A stretch of DNA of 64,000 bases from Pyrodictiaceae archaeon. GTDB lineage: Archaea > Thermoproteota > Thermoprotei_A > Sulfolobales > Pyrodictiaceae. Location of the stretch: contig JALVSY010000007.1 of NCBI GenBank assembly GCA_027036135.1, forward strand, positions 314,880 through 378,879, written 5' to 3'. Position 1 is the stretch's first letter; every line of letters begins with the position of its first letter. The notes beneath the pieces were generated by a model that worked only from the letters and a program-made list of their open reading frames with translations, was not told where the DNA came from and did not search any database. A program made the position numbers and the translations under genes. Positions 25,977 through 34,009 of the stretch are shown in pieces.

Positions 25977-26698
25977 TCATTCTGAGCTTTGATGTTGAGC
26001 GTGATTGTCCTCCTTATCTCGATACCAGCGAGGGAATAAAACACGGGCTACCACATATATTAGACCTTTTAGAAGAGGAGAAGGTAAGAGCAACCTTCTT
26101 CACGACCGGTTACATAGCCGAGAGGTATCCAGTGCTTGTTAGGAGAATCGTTGATCTTGGACACGAGCTCGGAGCCCATGGATATAGACATGAGCGTTTC
26201 GACAAGATAGGCTTAGATGAGGCAGAGAGGGTGCTTAGTAAGGCTACTCAGGTTCTCAAAGGGTTCTATGATGTAGTGTCGTTCCGTGCACCTAATCTCC
26301 AGCTACCAGAGCCCTATGTTAAGCTTCTCCAAAAACTCGGCTACTATGCTGACTCCTCAACAGCTATCTATAAGCCGCCTTTCCGCAGAGGTATAGAGGT
26401 ATTCGAGGAGGGCATTGTCCGGATCCCAGCCTCTATCACTTCCTCGGTGCTTCGCTTACCGTGGGGGCTTCAGCGCATAGTGCACAAGCGTCTTCCTTGG
26501 CCTATTGTTTACTTCTCTCACCCCTGGGAATACATAGATATGCGTGAGAAGCCTGTGCGCTTTGATTGCCGCTTCGGAACCGGGGTACCAGCACTCAATA
26601 ATCTCAAGAAACTTATACGCTTCCATAGGGAGAGAGGGGCCGTCTTCATGACCGTAAGGGAGTTTGCTGAAAGAATCCTAGCAAAGAGGCTTGTATAG
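25964..26698 (+). CDS. Polysaccharide deacetylase (NodB homology, CE4)
   Basis: A 244-residue NodB-fold hydrolase. The metal-binding Asp region appears as SFDVERD near the N-terminus, HxxxH as GAHGYRHERF, and RAPN as the third motif. The C-terminal half has SHPWEY. CE4 members remove N-acetyl groups from amino sugars; the closest forms (PuuE-like) can act on other amides. ATG 25964 lies inside the end of the glycosyltransferase gene, so the two are translationally coupled. Converges with the M28-type peptidase gene. Confidence 0.88.
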   Translation: MEKIVILSFDVERDCPPYLDTSEGIKHGLPHILDLLEEEKVRATFFTTGYIAERYPVLVRRIVDLGHELGAHGYRHERFDKIGLDEAERVLSKATQVLKGFYDVVSFRAPNLQLPEPYVKLLQKLGYYADSSTAIYKPPFRRGIEVFEEGIVRIPASITSSVLRLPWGLQRIVHKRLPWPIVYFSHPWEYIDMREKPVRFDCRFGTGVPALNNLKKLIRFHRERGAVFMTVREFAERILAKRLV

Positions 26699-26702
26699 GA
26701 GC

Positions 26703-28325
26703 TTAGGCGGGTTTTACCCGGCCTTCGAGGAAGGCTCTTGCTGCCTCCTTCTCATTCTCTCCTAGCTGTAGCTCGTTTGCCTCGAGGAACTTGCTGGCTA
26801 GCTCTGTGCTCTTTGTCGCTGCCCCTATGGCGGCGTAGACTAGGAATGATTCGTAGAGATTTCTTTTCTCGCTTAGCCTTGTAGCTAGGTCTTTGTAGCC
26901 GCTGAGGTATAGGTAGCCTAGTGTCGGCATTCTCCTTCTTACCTCAATATTTGTGCTCCATGGAGGGCTTGGCGGCTCCTCGCCCTTGATCAAGGCGTTT
27001 ACTCGGGCACTGGTATACTCTATGCCCTGTTTGAGGAGTTCACGCTGTTCTTCTACTTTCTCAGTCCTATATGGGTAGGAGACGTCTCGTAGACTGTCTA
27101 TAAGTGTGCTGGGCTGCTTATCCACGATGTAAAGCAGTGACGACGCTATTGCTGCTGCTATGGCTCGTATTCTCTGAACCGATATATGGTCCGGCGTGTC
27201 TAGGCTCGTGTGGTAATACTTATCGGGCCACTCATTGAGCATCGAGGCCGGGACACCAAGGGATAATAGTACGTCATGATCGCTTCCTGGCTCATAGCGT
27301 GCCGGGGAGGCGTAGTTGTCCCTATCCTTCTCGGATAGCACACTGTCTAGTACCGGGTCTATTATGTTTAGCATTGGTGGCGGGCTACGCACTATTCTTA
27401 GGGCTCCCCCTGTCTCCCTGAGGCTTGCTGCAACCATGTCCACGCTTAGCCCAGCTATAGTAGTACTTGTGTCTAGCAAGCCATGAATATGTGCTGCAGC
27501 CGTCCCAGTCCACTCGGGAACAAAGAGCGCCTCTATGCGTAGCCCCGCGTTCTCCACCTTGTTCGTGAACGTGCTAAGAGCTGCCAGTGCCTCGAAGAGT
27601 ACTGCTACTCCGCTTGCATTGTCGTGGCTACCTGGCCTGGGGTGACAGATATGTGCCACGAGAACAATGCTCGCTGAGCCACTGCCTATCCTGGCCCGTA
27701 GTATGGGCGTGTTCGATAAGGCATCATAGGATGAATCGACACTTACTCTTATCTTCTTACCTATCAGGCTTAGCGCGGTGGAGCCTGGCACGCTGATAGC
27801 TAGTGTTGTTGGGGTGCTGCGGAAGTGTGGTGGGTAGAGGCCCCAGTACCTTATGCCTGGGCCTAGGTGGAAGGCAACTATCGCTTCTGCTCCCTGCTCC
27901 TCTAGCATATAGTACTTTGCCTGGTTAAACGAGTCAGTAGCGAGAACCGGGGGTTCCTTGAAGCGGAGCACCCCCTCAGTGCTACCCGGCGGGGAGCCAG
28001 CTATCGCTACAAGCGGGGTCTCAGCTGTGCTAATTACTTCTCTCCAGCGACTATTCTCCCACACTTCTAGTGATGCGTTATTGAGCGTCCAGCCACGGGG
28101 CTCCCAGAAGCCCCAGTACTCGTGAAGACCAAGAGGGCCCCGAAGATTCTCGTAGCGATACTCTATGCCGAGCTCGTCGAGAACGTGAGCAACGTGCTCC
28201 ACCGCTACCACTATTTCCTCGCTGCCCCGTACCCGGTGGAGCCTCGATAAAGACGCTAATAGCTCAAAGCCTCTCAGCGGATCAATTCTTTTCAGTGCAG
28301 CACCGAATAAGTCCTCGAGACCCAT
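26703..28325 (-). CDS. M28-family aminopeptidase-like metalloprotease
   Basis: A 540-residue protein with a zinc-peptidase core. The first ligand is in VAHICHPRPGSHDNASGVA (H and D), the Glu pair in PEWTGT, and later ligands in SVDMVAAS and GSDHDVLLS, with an extra HTSLDTPDH. The inserted segment (about residues 95-200) looks like a PA-type lid domain. There is no signal peptide, so it is probably cytosolic. A GGGGTGAG precedes ATG 28325 by about nine bases. The deacetylase gene upstream is only eight bases away, suggesting an operon. Substrate unknown; the neighbours suggest peptides or amide-linked glycans. Confidence 0.82.
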   Translation of the reverse strand: MGLEDLFGAALKRIDPLRGFELLASLSRLHRVRGSEEIVVAVEHVAHVLDELGIEYRYENLRGPLGLHEYWGFWEPRGWTLNNASLEVWENSRWREVISTAETPLVAIAGSPPGSTEGVLRFKEPPVLATDSFNQAKYYMLEEQGAEAIVAFHLGPGIRYWGLYPPHFRSTPTTLAISVPGSTALSLIGKKIRVSVDSSYDALSNTPILRARIGSGSASIVLVAHICHPRPGSHDNASGVAVLFEALAALSTFTNKVENAGLRIEALFVPEWTGTAAAHIHGLLDTSTTIAGLSVDMVAASLRETGGALRIVRSPPPMLNIIDPVLDSVLSEKDRDNYASPARYEPGSDHDVLLSLGVPASMLNEWPDKYYHTSLDTPDHISVQRIRAIAAAIASSLLYIVDKQPSTLIDSLRDVSYPYRTEKVEEQRELLKQGIEYTSARVNALIKGEEPPSPPWSTNIEVRRRMPTLGYLYLSGYKDLATRLSEKRNLYESFLVYAAIGAATKSTELASKFLEANELQLGENEKEAARAFLEGRVKPA

Positions 28326-28332
28326 TAAATAC

Positions 28333-29091
28333 TCACCCCTTACCTCTAAGTACTGCCTCAGCTAGCTCTGTTCCACGTGGCAGCCAGAAACCATGGTCAA
28401 GCGCATACCGAAGTATTGATTCTAGTATCTTTATTCTCGAGCCTCGTCCTATACACTGCGGATGCATAGTGAGCGCTACATAGCCACGCGTCTCTAGAAC
28501 GTAGGCTAGCTCATCCATCCACATGTCTAGGAGTTCTCGTGGTGTAAGGGAGCGATAGTACTCAAGATAAGGCCAGTCATCGAGCCTCCAATCAACCGGT
28601 AGCTCAGCTATCCTTCTGCCACGGTGCTCTATAATGTATGGCTCCTCGTCATCCATAAGGCTACTATCATACATTATACCATAACTCGCTATGAAGCCGA
28701 GGGTATTCGTGCTCCATCTCCAATAGGGGGCACGGAACCCTAGAGGCTTCTTCCCCGTCTTCTCTTCTATCTCTTTGACCATTTTGTGGAATACCTGGTT
28801 CTCGGCCTCCCAGCTGAGCTCGTCAAGCCTCTCATGCATATACCCATGCCCTGCAACCTCGTGACCAGCACTGATTATCCTCTCTATTAGCTCCGGGTAG
28901 TTCTCAGCAACCCATCCAGGCACAAAGAAGGTCGTCCTAACACTGTACCGAGAAAGCACATCGAGTACTTTGCCGAGGCCACGCCTCGCTGCGAATCTAC
29001 CACGGCTCCTCGCAACGGGGTCTGCCTTTCTATAGGCCTCCGCCGAGTCTACGTCGAGGTCAAAACTAAGGAACAGGATAGGCCTCCTCAC
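28333..29091 (-). CDS. Polysaccharide deacetylase (NodB homology), second copy
   Basis: A 253-residue CE4/NodB protein, paralogous to the deacetylase at 25964. It has SFDLDVD for the catalytic and metal aspartates, GHEVAGHGYMHERLD for the His pair, GFRAPYWRWS and a C-terminal LTMHPQ. I place the start at GTG 29091, just before RRPILFLSFDLD; the open frame continues to 29181 but those residues do not look like the family. It lies eight bases upstream of the M28-type gene on the same strand. Confidence 0.86.
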   Translation of the reverse strand: MRRPILFLSFDLDVDSAEAYRKADPVARSRGRFAARRGLGKVLDVLSRYSVRTTFFVPGWVAENYPELIERIISAGHEVAGHGYMHERLDELSWEAENQVFHKMVKEIEEKTGKKPLGFRAPYWRWSTNTLGFIASYGIMYDSSLMDDEEPYIIEHRGRRIAELPVDWRLDDWPYLEYYRSLTPRELLDMWMDELAYVLETRGYVALTMHPQCIGRGSRIKILESILRYALDHGFWLPRGTELAEAVLRGKG

Positions 29092-29232
29092 TACTTGCAA
29101 CCCAGAACCCCCGAGACACCCAGGGAGAAAGGGATGACAATTGGCTTCTTCCCGTCTCTGAGCACATGTAGTAACAAGCACAATTCTAATAAAGGCTGAT
29201 TAGGTTAATTGTCTTGAAAGGCGTGACCCTTC

Positions 29233-30657
29233 TTGGCTAGGGACATCGTTGATGAGCTTATCCGTGTACTCGGCAGGGACAAGGTGTACGATGACCCTGC
29301 GATAGTCTCGCTCTACTCGAGGGAGGCAAGCGGGCTTGAGGCAAGCGAGCTCCCCCGTGCTGTAGTGTTCGCTGAGAGTGCCTCCGATGTCTCAGCGCTT
29401 CTTAGGCTAGCGTATCGCTACGAGTTCAAAGTCTTTCCCCAGGGCTCCTCCACTAGTCTCTCGGGCTCCGCTGTCCCCCTTGGTGACGGGGTTATTCTTA
29501 GCCTTGAGCGGATGCGCTCGCTTAGGGAGGTAAGCCTGCTAGACTCCACTGCTGTCGCTGAGCCTGGTCTCAGGATAGATGAGCTTAACCTAGCCCTTGC
29601 CAAGCACGGCTACATGTTCCCCGTGGACCCAGCCAGCTCCTCGGTAGCAACCATAGGCGGGGCAATAAACACCGGAGCCGGGGGTATGCAAGGAGCCAAG
29701 TACGGGACGATGAGAGACTGGGTACTCATGCTCCAAATAGTACTACCCGACGAGAAAGGCACAGTTATGAGGATAGGGTGCCGAACCGTTAAGTGTAGGC
29801 AGGGATATGACCTAGTAAGGCTCATAGTTGGTAGCGAGGGCACCCTCGCAGTAGTAACGGAGGCCACTCTACGAATAACACCGTTGCCCGAGGCCTCACC
29901 CACAATACTAGCGTTCTTCAAGGACCTAGGCGACCTCGTGGAAGCAGTGAAGGAGATCAAGAAGAACGCGTGGCAACCACTCATCATGGAGTTCCTCGAC
30001 GCCGAGACAGTCAAGATAGCAAGGGAATTCGTACAAACCAGTATAGAAGCCAGGGGCCACATGCTACTCGTAACAATGGATACAACCAGGGAATCAAAGA
30101 ACAGAGTAACGAAACAACTAGTAGACTTGATGGAGAGGAACAACGCAGAAAGAATCTATACTGCTGAAAGCCTAGAAGAGGCGGAGAAGAAACAACTACT
30201 AGCCCTTCGCAGAAGCCTCTTCCCAGCACAGGTATGGTACGTCAAGAAACAACTAGGCATGGACAAAAAGGTACACGTACTCATAGAGGACATAGCAGTA
30301 CCTCCAAGCAAGCTACCCGAGGCAGTCAAAGAGCTACGCAGGATAGAGAACCACTACGGCTTCAAAACACTACTAGGAGGCCACATAGGCGACGGAAACC
30401 TGCACCCCGCCATAGGCTACAACCCAGACGACCCCAAGCAAACAAGGAAGGTAGAGGAATGGGTACAGGACGTAATGAAGACAGCAATAAAACTAGGAGG
30501 AACAATAAGCGCCGAACACGGCATAGGCACGCTCAAGAAACAAGGACTAAGAATGGAGCTAGAAGCACTAGGCGCACTAAAAGCCCTAGAAATAATGAAG
30601 ACAATAAAACAAGCATTTGACCCCAAAAACATACTCAACCCAGGCAAGGTGATATAA
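29233..30657 (+). CDS. FAD-linked oxidase, glycolate oxidase GlcD/D-lactate dehydrogenase type
   Basis: A 474-residue flavoprotein of the VAO/PCMH superfamily oxidising 2-hydroxy acids (glycolate or D-lactate). The FAD-binding loop is QGSSTSLSGSAVPLGDG (about residues 73-89), then TIGGAINTGAGG; the C-terminal domain has LLGGHIGDGNLHP and SAEHGIGTLK. The start is TTG 29233. It is followed five bases later by an Fe-S protein that would accept its electrons. Third-position codon use changes along the gene: mixed near the 5' end, but almost entirely A or C in the last third. Confidence 0.9.
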   Translation: MARDIVDELIRVLGRDKVYDDPAIVSLYSREASGLEASELPRAVVFAESASDVSALLRLAYRYEFKVFPQGSSTSLSGSAVPLGDGVILSLERMRSLREVSLLDSTAVAEPGLRIDELNLALAKHGYMFPVDPASSSVATIGGAINTGAGGMQGAKYGTMRDWVLMLQIVLPDEKGTVMRIGCRTVKCRQGYDLVRLIVGSEGTLAVVTEATLRITPLPEASPTILAFFKDLGDLVEAVKEIKKNAWQPLIMEFLDAETVKIAREFVQTSIEARGHMLLVTMDTTRESKNRVTKQLVDLMERNNAERIYTAESLEEAEKKQLLALRRSLFPAQVWYVKKQLGMDKKVHVLIEDIAVPPSKLPEAVKELRRIENHYGFKTLLGGHIGDGNLHPAIGYNPDDPKQTRKVEEWVQDVMKTAIKLGGTISAEHGIGTLKKQGLRMELEALGALKALEIMKTIKQAFDPKNILNPGKVI

Positions 30658-30662
30658 CAGCA

Positions 30663-30989
30663 ATGATAACAAGCCACGAGGAAGCACTACGAGAAGCAGA
30701 GAAATGCATGTACTGCGGCTTCTGCGAAGCAGTCTGCCCAACAATAACACATGGACCACACCGGGGCTACGGGCCACGAGGAAGAATACAACTAATAAAA
30801 ACAATACTAACCCAGGAAAACACAAGCAAAGCTGTCATAGACTCAATCTACACATGCACACTCTGCGCAGCATGCATAGAAAAATGCCCAGCAAAAGTAA
30901 ACATAATAGACCTCATAATATACGCAAGAAGTACAATAATATATGAAAATGGCAATAAACTTATCGAAATCATGCACAAGGATGTATAG
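30663..30989 (+). CDS. Short dicluster 4Fe-4S protein (GlcF/HdrD N-terminal part)
   Basis: A 108-residue protein with two 4Fe-4S binding motifs, CMYCGFCEAVCP (about residues 15-26) and CTLCAACIEKCP (about 65-76). These match the N-terminal ferredoxin part of the GlcF/HdrD Fe-S subunits. Those normally continue for another ~280 residues with two cysteine-rich CCG domains, which are absent here; downstream DNA is 97% AT for 60 bases and shows no remnant. It is either a dedicated ferredoxin-like subunit or a gene truncated at the edge of the accessory island. Only about 8 of 108 codons end in T. Confidence 0.82.
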   Translation: MITSHEEALREAEKCMYCGFCEAVCPTITHGPHRGYGPRGRIQLIKTILTQENTSKAVIDSIYTCTLCAACIEKCPAKVNIIDLIIYARSTIIYENGNKLIEIMHKDV

Positions 30990-31219
30990 CACTAAACCTT
31001 ATTATATTAAGATAATATAATATTATATTTTATTAATTATAATTTCTTTCTTAAAAATATTTATAAAATAATTAATAAAATATAAACCAAAATAAGTATA
31101 TAATGTAACTATTTGAATGCTAAATGCTTTCCTGCAACTGTGTCTTAAAGAATTAACCAAGCAAAGCTTAAAAATGTTTATACTAAATATGAAAATGTAA
31201 AGATGGTGATAGAACAACC
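30990..31219. other. Very AT-rich intergenic segment
   Basis: No gene supported. 31021-31080 holds only two C and no G. A 16-bp palindrome lies at 31014-31029. A TATA-like TTAAAAATGTTTA near 31168-31180 may drive the 89-residue gene. The segment could act as an easily melted region. Confidence 0.5.
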
Positions 31220-31489
31220 ATGCCATACATAGGTGACTATACAGATCTAAGAAGTCTCATACCTTTTATAGCTGATGAAGTCAGAACATCTTGTTACGCC
31301 ACCATACAGATTTTATATGAAAGTCCAGACTTTATAAGAATTTGCACAGCTCGCAATTGTATAAGGTTATATTGGGAGTGGGGAAGATACGTTTACCTCG
31401 TAGACGAATATAGTGGAAGTAAGACTGATGTAACAAGTTATCCATTATATTATGGAATAAGACATATAGCTGCTCTATTGTGCCGATAA
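31220..31489 (+). CDS. Hypothetical protein, accessory island
   Basis: An 89-residue ORF, not recognised. The translation is plausible for a folded protein (SLIPFIADEVRTSCYATIQIL, then IRLYWEWGRYVYLVDEY, a hydrophobic strand pair) and is preceded by a TATA-like element and by GGTGAT 12 bases before ATG 31220. AT content and codon use differ from the housekeeping neighbours, consistent with acquired DNA. Confidence 0.45.
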   Translation: MPYIGDYTDLRSLIPFIADEVRTSCYATIQILYESPDFIRICTARNCIRLYWEWGRYVYLVDEYSGSKTDVTSYPLYYGIRHIAALLCR

Positions 31490-31696
31490 TTCACTGCCTA
31501 TTCTATATTAGGCACTATAGTTCAACTCTTTATGTTTAGAAGACAAGCTTAATATTAAACTAACTAAACCAATATATTATGATATAGACTTGTTAGTTCT
31601 CGGTTAAAGTTAAAGAGCCAAAACCGGAATATATGAAACAAGAAAACAGAAAGAACTTTAAAACTTATGAGGAATTGCTTTTAAATTACTTCATGA
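31490..31696. other. AT-rich spacer before the left attachment repeat
   Basis: About 200 bases with no gene. A small hairpin TGCCTA/TAGGCA at 31494-31513 just after the stop of the preceding ORF may mark its transcript end. Confidence 0.3.
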
Positions 31697-31743
31697 TGGC
31701 GGCCCGCGGGGATTTGAACCCCGGACCTCCGGCTCCGAAGGCC
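31697..31743 (-). repeat. Left attachment repeat (partial tRNA-Arg copy)
   Basis: A 47-base copy of tRNA-Arg positions from the anticodon loop to CCA. It is identical to 34010-34057 except for one G missing from the acceptor-stem G run. The missing base would spoil a tRNA 3' end, so this is the drifted copy. Similarity stops abruptly after GAAGGCC. Confidence 0.93.
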
Positions 31744-31870
31744 CCGAGACTTAAAAGCAAACGTTTCAATGTGAAACATAACTGCTGAAACGAGTATACA
31801 CTACTGACTATCAGTTTGTATTGCATTGTTAGCTCACTGAAATTTTGCCAGAATACTATACTGGGAGCGG

Positions 31871-32376
31871 GTGGTCTTTGCTTTGACTAGTGTCATGGAA
31901 GTTCCTACTAGCCTTGCTACACTAGCCTCAGTAGTTGTGCTCATTTATCAGATTCATCTTTTGAAGAAGGAAGTGAGAGTTAACACCTACTTTCGACTCA
32001 TAAAGGAGGCGGTCTAGGATTAACCGGGTTTTTATAGAGCATCCTTCCACGTCTAAGCTCCTAGCGGGTGCAGGCTACGTAGAGGATGATGGCGACAAAT
32101 CTATTCGAGCACGATGATCAGCAATAACAATCCTAGACTTCTTTGAAAATCTCTACTATGCGTACCGTAATGGGGTTATACCGGAGAGCCTTTGGGAAAG
32201 CTGGAAAATGCATATTAGCAATATGGTCTGCCAAGTGGAGTTGTTAAGAAGGCGGTGGTGTAAAGCTAGAAGAGCATACTGGAGTGAGTTCAATGAGTTC
32301 CTCGAAAATATATGCGTTAATCTAAAAGAAAATGTTTTTTTTTTTTTTTTTGGAAGTAATAAAAGAGCGTGCTAGA
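31871..32376 (+). pseudogene. Decayed membrane-protein gene (DUF4760-like)
   Basis: Fragments of one protein can be read in two frames. The first part (GTG 31871 or ATG 31895) encodes a membrane helix and IYQIHLLKKEVRVNTYFRL, and stops at TAG 32015. The frame that opens at 32013 continues RINRVFIEHPSTSKLL, hits TGA 32115, then reads ILDFFENLYYAYRNGVIP and LWESWKMHI up to a T17 run. FIEHP...LDFFE...W..WK is the order of motifs in small membrane proteins of the DUF4760 type in mobile DNA. One frameshift and one internal stop make it a pseudogene. Confidence 0.7.
32335..32351 (+). repeat. Homopolymer T17 tract
   Basis: Seventeen consecutive T residues inside the 3' end of the decayed gene. It is either neutral slippage in dead DNA or a former phase-variable or terminator-like tract. 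Sequencing error in its length is possible. Confidence 0.9.
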
Positions 32377-33188
32377 AGTACTAAAATCTTAATCAGCTGT
32401 GCTATTTTGCTACTACTTTGAATCCTACTTGTCTGCTTTTGTGGTATGTTGCTAATGCGTACCAGGGGCTAGGGCTGGGTGTGGGATGGGGGAGGCTGCG
32501 AGGAGATTGACGATGGCTACCAGTATCGATGGTAGCGCTGAGAGTCACAAAGCTGGGTGGAGCAGCTTCACAAGCTTGAAGACGGGCCTCACGGAGTCTA
32601 GGCGTAGTAGGTCTAGGGTTCACCAGACCCACCTCCTCCGCCCAGCAGGCCCTTAGGATGAATGAGGACTGCCCGTAGATGCCCCGGAACCAGCCCAAAC
32701 CCTCCCAGAACGCTGCTCCACCAGCAGGCCCTTCCGGGGCATTGCTCTCAGTGTATTATCTTACGGTTCCCTTACTGACCCTCCTGCCTGCGAGTAGCTC
32801 GTAGAGTATCTTCACCGTTGAGAATGCTGCCCCCGTGGGGTAGAGTAGCCGACCGGCGCGCTGTGGCCTCTCTACGAGGCTTACTGGGGAAGCGGTGCCA
32901 GCGCGCCCTTGGAGGAGGCTATTGAGCGGGGCTGTAGACAGGTACAGGAGTGAGGTAGGGAGTAGGGGTAGTGAGCGTAGAGCACGCTACTATGCATAGC
33001 TACTCCTACGCGGGGCTGCGAAGGCTGCGCTTACAGCATCTCTACAAGGATAGCCTCGCCCTCCGATGCTATAGCTGAATTGCACGAGGTTAGGAGAAAG
33101 ATATTTGTGGAGCCCTTCTACACGATCTTTATATGATGAAGACTATGGGAGTCCTATGGAAGTCCTTAGCAGAGGGGTAATAGAGTCT
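32377..33188. other. GC-rich mosaic without an intact gene
   Basis: About 800 bases in which no frame gives a convincing protein. It contains an 11-bp perfect inverted repeat (32679-32689 and 32732-32742) and a repeated CCAGCAGGCCCTT (near 32642 and 32721). Such features could be the end of a decayed insertion sequence, but no transposase motif is readable. Confidence 0.5.
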
Positions 33189-33635
33189 TTATGGTATTAC
33201 CTTTAACCATGGTATTCGTTTAAAGTCTTTATCTAGTGTAGCAATAGTTGATACGCCATAGTATCTACACGTAACTACTATCTGTGCATCAGTGGGTAAA
33301 AGCCGGTATTTAGTGATAACATCTCTGAGCTCTTCTACTGATTGATAGTCTTTAATTATCCTTAAATTTAACTCTTCTAAAAGTTTGTGAATTTCTTCTA
33401 AAGGCTCTTCAAACGCTTCCATCCCTCTCTCTATAAAGAATCTCTTGAATTCATGATAGCTAGCAATGCCGTATTTGCGTCTAACATACGCTCTAAACGT
33501 AACGTGAAGCAACTCATTATACACGATCACAGATGTAACCGGTTCCACTAGTAGCTCAACAGCTTTCCTAGCTATTGGTGTAAGCTCTGTCTCGTAGAGA
33601 ATATTGTAGAAGATGTTTGTATCCACAAAGATCAA
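33189..33635 (-). CDS. vapC: VapC toxin, PIN-domain ribonuclease
   Basis: A 148-residue PIN-domain toxin that cleaves RNA when freed from VapB. The acidic active-site set is visible: D5 in MIFVDTN, E41 in YNELL, D116 in LPTDAQIV, and D135/D137 in TLDKDF. The length and C-terminal strand (IATLDKDFKRIPWLKVI) are typical. It overlaps the antitoxin gene by four bases on the same strand. It is the only intact operon inside the integrated element, and may have stabilised it. Confidence 0.92.
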   Translation of the reverse strand: MIFVDTNIFYNILYETELTPIARKAVELLVEPVTSVIVYNELLHVTFRAYVRRKYGIASYHEFKRFFIERGMEAFEEPLEEIHKLLEELNLRIIKDYQSVEELRDVITKYRLLPTDAQIVVTCRYYGVSTIATLDKDFKRIPWLKVIP

Positions 33636-33835
33636 GAGCTGTATATCTCTTCTTCGTAAGCCTCTAACTCTTCAGCCGAAGCTTTACCCAGTATGCCTAT
33701 AAACCTATCTATGTTGGGCTTCCTCCTTATAATAACGATAACCTCTTCACCATCCCTCAGATCCACGTTTTCCAATAGCTTTAACACACCCCTCTCATAC
33801 CTAGCCCTAACAGTAAGGGACATCTTCACTCCCAA
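33632..33835 (-). CDS. vapB: VapB antitoxin (AF2212/DUF104 type)
   Basis: A 67-residue antitoxin. The N-terminal beta domain MSLTVRARYERGVLKLLENVDLRDGEEV is characteristic of the AF2212/PG0164-like (DUF104) family that pairs with PIN toxins. The C-terminal tail (ASAEELEAYEEEIY) is acidic and would wrap the toxin. The start may be ATG 33823 (MSLTV) rather than 33835. It is translationally coupled to vapC, and usually represses its own promoter. Confidence 0.88.
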   Translation of the reverse strand: MGVKMSLTVRARYERGVLKLLENVDLRDGEEVIVIIRRKPNIDRFIGILGKASAEELEAYEEEIYSS

Positions 33836-34009
33836 GATAATCTATCTCAACGTGCCTATTATCAATTATCCTGGAAAGACCGCGCCGAAAAGACGCTTGG
33901 CTCGGGAGAAGTTGAAGACAGGGAATGAGAAAATCTAGCAGAAACGAATTATAGAAATAGTAATGAGGTCATGCTTAGCGATAGTTAGAGTTTATTCACT
34001 AATAGTATG

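Noticed and set aside
31023-31226. 67-residue ORF in the AT-rich spacer
   Set aside because: Phe/Ile/Asn-rich translation expected from 97% AT DNA; no start signal.
32402-32698. 98-residue minus-strand ORF in the element
   Set aside because: Low-complexity Pro/Ser/Arg-rich translation, no start signal, no recognisable domain. More likely chance openness in GC-rich DNA or an out-of-frame transposon tail.
33890-33960. ORB-like GAAACGA matches as proof of a replication origin
   Set aside because: Seven-base matches (here and near 31786) are too short to support an origin by themselves; the skew evidence is reported without relying on them.
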